Assembly (NCBI GenBank): GCA_012270635.1
Contig: JAAXHX010000351.1
Span: 1 to 6,478, forward strand
DNA from: Dehalococcoidia bacterium
GTDB lineage: Bacteria > Chloroflexota > Dehalococcoidia > Plut-88900
Direction: 5' to 3'
DNA: 6,478 bases
The notes under the pieces are model-generated. The model did no database searches. It had not been told where the DNA came from and saw only the letters and a program-made list of their open reading frames with translations. Positions 1 through 4,400 of this stretch are shown one piece after another (position 1 is the stretch's first letter; each line of letters opens with the position of its first letter). The position numbers and the translations under genes were made by a program.

Positions 1-1019
1 TGTTGGGGTCCAGCGTCCAACACGATTGGCTCGTAGGCACCCTCGGCCGCAGCCAGCGATTCTTCATGGATCATGAAAACGTGACCCCGGGCGTCGGAGA
101 AGATCGCGGTCCAACCGTGACTGTTGACGTAGTGAATTGGCCGCTCTTCCGCGATCTCCAGCGAGTGGCGTGACACGGGCTCACTGACGAGGTCGTAGTG
201 ATCGCCGTGTGGCACGAGGAACACGCCGCCGTCGAAGACGTGGACCCGGTCGTCGCCGTCCTCCGGCCCGCGGGCGAGAACGATGGCGTAGCGATGAGTG
301 GGGCTGGCGTACACGTTCGCGCCGGGTGCGGCGACATCGAACAGTCCACTGTCAACGTCGTCGGTCGATAGATCAATCACGGAGAGGTGCGCTTCTACTC
401 CGTCCGCAACGAGCAGACGCCCAACGGCCATCTTGTCATGGTCGTCGTGGTCGTCGTGGTCGTCATGGTCATCGCCGCCCTCATCCATGTGATCGTCGTG
501 ATCATCGTGATGGCCTTCCTCGGAGAATTCCAGGGGGCCGACACCCTCGCCAAGCGCGACTATCCTTGATGGATCCGCACTAGCGTTGTGCACCAGGTCC
601 TCCAACCAGATAGCCTCAAGGCCAAGACCGATGGACAACACAACGTCCGCGTCCGCAACATTAGAAACGTCGCGAGCCCCTGGCATGATATTGTGCGGAT
701 CGCTGCCCGGCGAATGCAGGCTGAAGACTTCAATCCTGTCCCCACCTACCACCTCGGCCCAGTCGGCTACGATGTTGGAGGTTGTCACCACCTTCAAAGG
801 CGGGCCTGAGGGCGTGGCTGTATCAGCGCCCGTCTGGGTTGGCTGAGCGCTTGTAGACGCAGCGGCAGTTGTGGCAGTTGGCTGTGCTCCTTCCGTTCCC
901 CGTGCGTCCTGGTCATCTGCGCAGGCAGCCAGGAACGCCACACCGAGCACGACAAGACCCACAGCCAAAACCTGCGACGTCTGGCGCAGGTTTTTAATGA
1001 TATTAGATATCATTCTCAT
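1..1019 (-). CDS. Zinc-binding lipoprotein: ZnuA/AztC N-lobe fused at a His-rich loop to an AztD-like propeller (partial, 3' end outside window)
   Basis: This frame is open for 339 codons from ATG 1019 to the window edge, with no stop. Residues 1-33 form a lipoprotein signal: R2/K9/R12, a hydrophobic stretch, then the lipobox LAAC with C33. A Thr/Pro/Ala-rich linker covers about 34-74. Residues 75-163 match the N-terminal lobe of cluster A-I zinc/manganese solute-binding proteins: LKVVTTSNIVADW, VVGGD, SDPH109 (the family's first metal ligand), DADVVLSIGLGLE. A His/Asp-rich loop spans 170-195. The family then continues with DPHxWLDP and a second lobe; here it is replaced by GRLLVAD, LSVIDL, YASPTHRYA and PHGDHYD (271-276), which resemble the periplasmic zinc metallochaperone AztD. 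In aztABCD operons AztD hands zinc to the binding protein AztC, so this would join donor and acceptor. Its likely place is the outer face of the membrane. ATG 1019 is preferred over ATG 1013 because the ribosome binding site lies 9 nt upstream. A recombination or assembly origin of the junction is not excluded. Confidence 0.85.
   Translation of the reverse strand, partial: MRMISNIIKNLRQTSQVLAVGLVVLGVAFLAACADDQDARGTEGAQPTATTAAASTSAQPTQTGADTATPSGPPLKVVTTSNIVADWAEVVGGDRIEVFSLHSPGSDPHNIMPGARDVSNVADADVVLSIGLGLEAIWLEDLVHNASADPSRIVALGEGVGPLEFSEEGHHDDHDDHMDEGGDDHDDHDDHDDHDKMAVGRLLVADGVEAHLSVIDLSTDDVDSGLFDVAAPGANVYASPTHRYAIVLARGPEDGDDRVHVFDGGVFLVPHGDHYDLVSEPVSRHSLEIAEERPIHYVNSHGWTAIFSDARGHVFMIHEESLAAAEGAYEPIVLDAGPQ
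435..512 (-). repeat. His/Asp-rich metal-binding tract (codon repeat GAC-GAC-CAC/CAT)
   Basis: Residues 170-195 are almost only His and Asp with a short DEGG interruption, and the second half is a near-perfect nucleotide repeat of GACGACCAC/T. ZnuA-type proteins carry such a loop before their second zinc ligand, and AztD proteins carry one at the mature N-terminus. This tract is exactly where the protein changes from one family to the other. It would bind zinc with low affinity. At the DNA level it is a plausible recombination or assembly-collapse point. Confidence 0.85.
967..994. repeat. Perfect 10-bp hairpin in the signal-peptide codons
   Basis: AAAACCTGCG (967-976) and CGCAGGTTTT (985-994) are perfect inverted repeats with an 8-nt loop. 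On the plus strand the stem is followed by another T and then AAT, which looks like an intrinsic terminator, but no plus-strand gene precedes it. In the minus-strand mRNA the same stem lies about 25-50 nt after the start codon, inside codons for residues 9-18, and could affect translation or early elongation. Function is unproven. Confidence 0.5.
996..1014. promoter_or_regulatory. 19-bp palindrome, candidate Fur-family (Zur-like) operator over the first codons
   Basis: Read on the minus strand the site is AATGATATCTAATATCATT, with perfect 8-bp arms and a 3-bp centre. Its inner 15 bases match the Fur-family 7-1-7 pattern TGATAAT-N-ATTATCA at 11 of 14 positions by my count. It covers codons 2-8 of the zinc-binding lipoprotein, downstream of the predicted promoter, where a bound repressor could block transcription. 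Because the gene is for zinc handling, Zur is the natural candidate, but the regulator is inferred. The RNA could also fold here and hide the alternative ATG at 1013. Confidence 0.5.
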
Positions 1020-1028
1020 TCCAAATGT

Positions 1029-1037
1029 CCTCTCCTT
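1029..1037 (-). promoter_or_regulatory. Ribosome binding site of the zinc-binding lipoprotein
   Basis: AAGGAGAGG on the minus strand is a strong Shine-Dalgarno sequence. It is followed by nine bases and then ATG at 1019, which fixes that start in preference to ATG 1013, where the spacing would be 15. Confidence 0.8.
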
Positions 1038-1064
1038 ATAACTATGTACGGTTTCTCATGGCAA

Positions 1065-1117
1065 CGAGACATGATATCAGATAAAAATTGCCTTTGTCAA
1101 CATCAATTTTTGTCTCG
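1065..1117. repeat. Interrupted 14-bp inverted repeat surrounding the promoter
   Basis: The right arm, 1104-1117, reads CAATTTTTGTCTCG. Its reverse complement is present on the left in two blocks: CGAGACA (1065-1071) and AAAAATTG (1083-1090), separated by 11 bp that contain the TGATATCA palindrome. The -35 box sits in the loop. The AT-rich inner arms alone (8 bp, 13-bp spacer) could arise by chance; their extension by CGAGAC is less expected. It may be an operator, or an ancestral palindrome split by a small insertion. Confidence 0.4.
1071..1100 (-). promoter_or_regulatory. Sigma-70-like promoter of the zinc-binding lipoprotein
   Basis: On the minus strand a perfect -35 box TTGACA (1095-1100) is separated by 18 bp from a -10 box TATCAT (1071-1076), one mismatch from TATAAT. 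Transcription would begin near 1064, giving a leader of about 45 nt that includes the ribosome binding site. The 8-bp palindrome TGATATCA (1072-1079) overlaps the -10 box and echoes the half-sites of the palindrome at 996-1014, so it may be a second operator. Confidence 0.6.
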
Positions 1118-1223
1118 GAGTCTGCACCTTCTATGCGCCGCCGTAGGGTGGTCGGGGTGACGGGACTTCAAGGCAGGTAAATAGTCTCTCCCGCTGTGGC
1201 AACCTCTTTGATCGGTGGCACGG

Positions 1224-1253
1224 AGGCGCTGCCATCGGCGCCAGGCAGCGCTT
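1224..1253. repeat. GC-rich hairpin in the intergenic region
   Basis: GCGCTGCC (1226-1233) pairs with GGCAGCGC (1244-1251) around a 10-nt loop. A G-U and an A-U pair extend the stem on the plus strand to 1224-1253. No T-tract follows on either strand, so a classical terminator is not supported. Confidence 0.35.
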
Positions 1254-1331
1254 AAACGATGCGTTTGCCGCCTTGGGCAGACGTTCCCTACAGGGAGAAC
1301 ACCCAGCCGAAAGTCCGCGATTCAGTCTTGG

Positions 1332-1363
1332 CGGGCCCACCGGGCCCGTCGTCCAGAGACGAC
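1332..1363 (-). terminator. Two adjacent hairpins 50-80 nt after the protease stop; possible transcript end
   Basis: CGGGCCC (1332-1338) and GGGCCCG (1342-1348) form a very stable 7-bp stem with a 3-nt loop. GTCGTC (1348-1353) and GACGAC (1358-1363) form a second stem sharing one base with it. They follow the stop codon of the large minus-strand gene, a fitting place for a transcript end or RNA-stabilising structure. There is no T-run, so intrinsic termination is uncertain. Confidence 0.35.
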
Positions 1364-1412
1364 CCCAGCGCCCCTCAGTGCAGACGCATGCGGGCCGGCC
1401 TATGGAAATCGC

Positions 1413-4400
1413 TTAGTCCCCGACCGAGAAGCCGGTCTCGGCGACCTTGCGGTCACCGTGGTAGACAAACACCCAGTACCGGCCGGGGGCGAGTCCAAAG
1501 CTGGGAGGAGGAGGGTCCAAGGGGATCCACTCGGCGTGCCAGGTAGAACCGGGGGAGATGGTAAACCGCAGCGTTCGGCGATAGAACGCAAAGCCGTCTT
1601 CGAAATGGCCCACAATGGAAAGCGTGATCTCGCGAGGATCTATGGGGGCGGGGAAGGTGAAGCCGAGCATGAGCACCGGGCCGCCTTGGTCGCTCCGCTT
1701 GGAGAGAACGGACACGGGAGTCCCGTCGGGCAGTACGATCTCCGATGTCACAATGGTTACCTCGGAGTCTTCCAGGTAGGGGGTGACCGGTTGCGTGTCG
1801 CTTGGCATGACGCCGCGTGGGGGCGGGCCGTTGTACCACCGGTCTACGATGGCGTCGATGTCCTCGGCCTGGTCTGGGGCTGCCTCTTTGAACGCCGCAC
1901 GGAAGCCGTCGACGTTGTCGTCAGCAGGGCTTGAGACCTTCAGATAGAGGTTGCCGAGTCCAACCCTGAAAAGTTCCGCGCCCAGGGTACGGTACAAGTC
2001 AGCGAAGATGCGTTTGCCGAAGGCGTACATGCAATCGTAAGACCCGGATACCTCAAACTCAGCGATGGTGTTGGTGAGCGCGCAGGGGTAGTTGTTGGCA
2101 TCGATGGGCCTGCCGGTCCTGGGATAATCGACGATATCCTCAATGATGCCTGCGCCACCCTCGGAAATCCACGACCACCGACTGCCGAAATAGTAGTGGC
2201 CGACCTCGTGAATGATGGCGCCGGAGAACCAGTTGCCTCCCCAGTCGCGTCCCTCAACATAGGCGGGCATGGAGATGTAACGGCCAAAGTGGGCGGCGCG
2301 ACCTTCGAAAGGATCGAAGAGGACCCGGACTATCTCTGCGGGCAACGGCTCTCCCATTAAGGCCTCGGTCCCAAGGACGGCGTACTCCAGGTCATCCATG
2401 CTGCGCGGCGCCCCTTGGCCCTCGCGGATGATGACGAAGGGCGTCGGACCTGAATGCGGCAGGTCGATGATGCGCTCCTCCGCGGTGACGCTAAACTCGG
2501 GGTCGTCAATGGTGCGCAGGGCGGACGCGACGCCGGCGCCGCCCAGGATGCGGCCGAGCATCCAGTTCTCAGCGTCCTCGAGGCCATCCTGTATCCACGC
2601 AGCCTCGGTGACCAGTCGGACTACTTGATGGGCCAGAGTCACGTCGTCGCCGGACACGCGCTGAGCAATTTGCCAGAAAACATCCCACTCTCGGTCCGTC
2701 AGCCCATCCCTGATCCACGGGGTGTCGAGCAGCGCTCTCACCGTTCCGACGGCTATGGTTTCATCCTCGTATGCCGTAAGCCATGCGGTGTCTACCAGCA
2801 GCAGGCGCTCGGGTTCGACAATCCCGTCTTGAAACCAGGGTTCTTCAACAAGGGCGTTGACCAAGCGCAGTCGCGGATCAACGGCATCGACACTTAAAAG
2901 CGGGTGGACGCCCGAAAGGAGTTGCAGTTCCGTCTCATCCAGGCCATCTGCAACCCAAGGCTCTTGTCGCAAGGTCCTGGCGGCAAGAAGAAAAGCGGGA
3001 ACACCCGTCTCGCTGTACGAGCCGGCTCCCCAATGGAGCGCTGAAAGCAAACTGAGTTCAACTTGCCCAATGCCGTCCAGCACCCAAGGTTCCTCGGCCA
3101 AGGCCGCCATGAGCGAGGCTGCCGCCGCGGCGATTTCTTCGCTGTCGATCGCACCCCAGAAGGCAAGGTCGAGAAGCCCTCGCTCCCCATTGGATAGGCC
3201 GTCCAGCACCCAGGGTTCGCCGGCCAAGGCGCCCAGCAGTAGGGCCGCGGCCTCGGCGCTCTCTTGGCTAAGAAGCACTCTCCAAGAGGCTGCCGCAAGA
3301 AGCCCTTGCTCTTCATCGGATAGGCCATCCACCACCCACGGTTCCGCGGTCAGGACCTCTAGCAGCCGGGCCGCATCTGCCGAACTCTTTTCGCTATCCA
3401 CCCCGCCCCACGGCGCGGCCTCGAGAAGCCCTCGCTCCTCATCGGACAGGCCATCCAACACCCAAGACTCATCGACCAGAGCATCCAGCAGCAGGGCCAC
3501 CGACTCGGCCCGCTCTGTATTGTCCACCTCGGCCCACGGCGCAACCCCGAGCAAGCTCCGCTCCCCATCGGATAAGCCGTCCTCCACCCAAGGTTTGTCG
3601 ACCAGAGCGCCCAACAACAGGGTCGTCAACTGGGCCCGCTCTGCGCTGTCCACCTCGCCCCACGGCGCAACCCCGAGCAGCTCTCGCTCCCCATCCGATA
3701 GGCCATCCTCCACCCACGGCTCGTCTGCCAGCGCACCCAGTAGTAAGGCCACCGATTTGGCCCTCTCTTCGTTATCCACTTCGTACCACGGCGTAGCCCC
3801 TATAAGCTCCCGCTCCCCATCCGACAGGCCGTCCAGTACCCACGGTTCCCCGGCAAGGGTGCCCAATAGCCGGGTCACAGCCTCGGACATCTCTTCACCG
3901 TCTACCTCCCCCCACGGCGCGACCCCGAGCAGTTCCCGCTCCCCATCCGATAGGCCGTCCTCCACCCAAGATTCCCCGACCAGTGCGCCCAGGAGCAGGG
4001 CCACGGTAACCGCCCTCTCTTCGCTGTCCACCTCTCCCCACGGCGCAGCCCCGAGCAGCTCTCGCTCCCCTTCCGACACGCCGTCTTCCACCCAAGGTTC
4101 CCTGACCAATGCGCCCAGCAGTAGGGCCGCCGATTTGGCCCTCTCTTCGCTGTCCACCTCGGCCCACGGCGCAGCCCCTATAAGCTCCCACTCCCCTTCC
4201 GATAGGCCATCCTCTACCCACGGCTCGTCGGCCAGAGCGCCCAGGAGCAGAGCCACGGCCTCAGCCCTCTCTTCGTTATCCACCTCGTACCACGGCGCAG
4301 CCCCGAGCAGCTCTCGCTCCCCATCCGATAGGCCATCCTGCACCCAAGGTTCCTCGGTCAGCGCGCCCAGCAGCAGGGTCGTCAACTGGGCCCGCTCTGC

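Larger units (their letters stand above)
1118..1412. other. Intergenic stretch without a convincing gene
   Basis: This part of the gap is GC-rich, unlike the AT-rich promoter island next to it. Short open frames exist on both strands, for example minus 1131-1340, but they lack recognisable motifs, a convincing ribosome binding site or any family resemblance. The only structures I see are GC-rich hairpins, listed separately. No tRNA or other known RNA was recognised. Confidence 0.5.

Noticed and set aside
71..583. Open frames on both strands in the first 600 bases, including one with a run of Val.
   Set aside because: The Val run is the antisense of the His/Asp codons, and the others are shadows of the lipoprotein frame, which has continuous family-level similarity.
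1131..1340. A 69-codon minus-strand frame in the gap, possibly a small Cys-containing protein.
   Set aside because: Composition looks like random GC-rich translation, it overlaps the GC hairpins, and no ribosome binding site or family resemblance supports it.
1215..1934. A 239-codon plus-strand frame overlapping the end of the protease gene.
   Set aside because: It lies mostly opposite the clearly coding C-terminal domain, has no recognisable motif and no convincing ribosome binding site.
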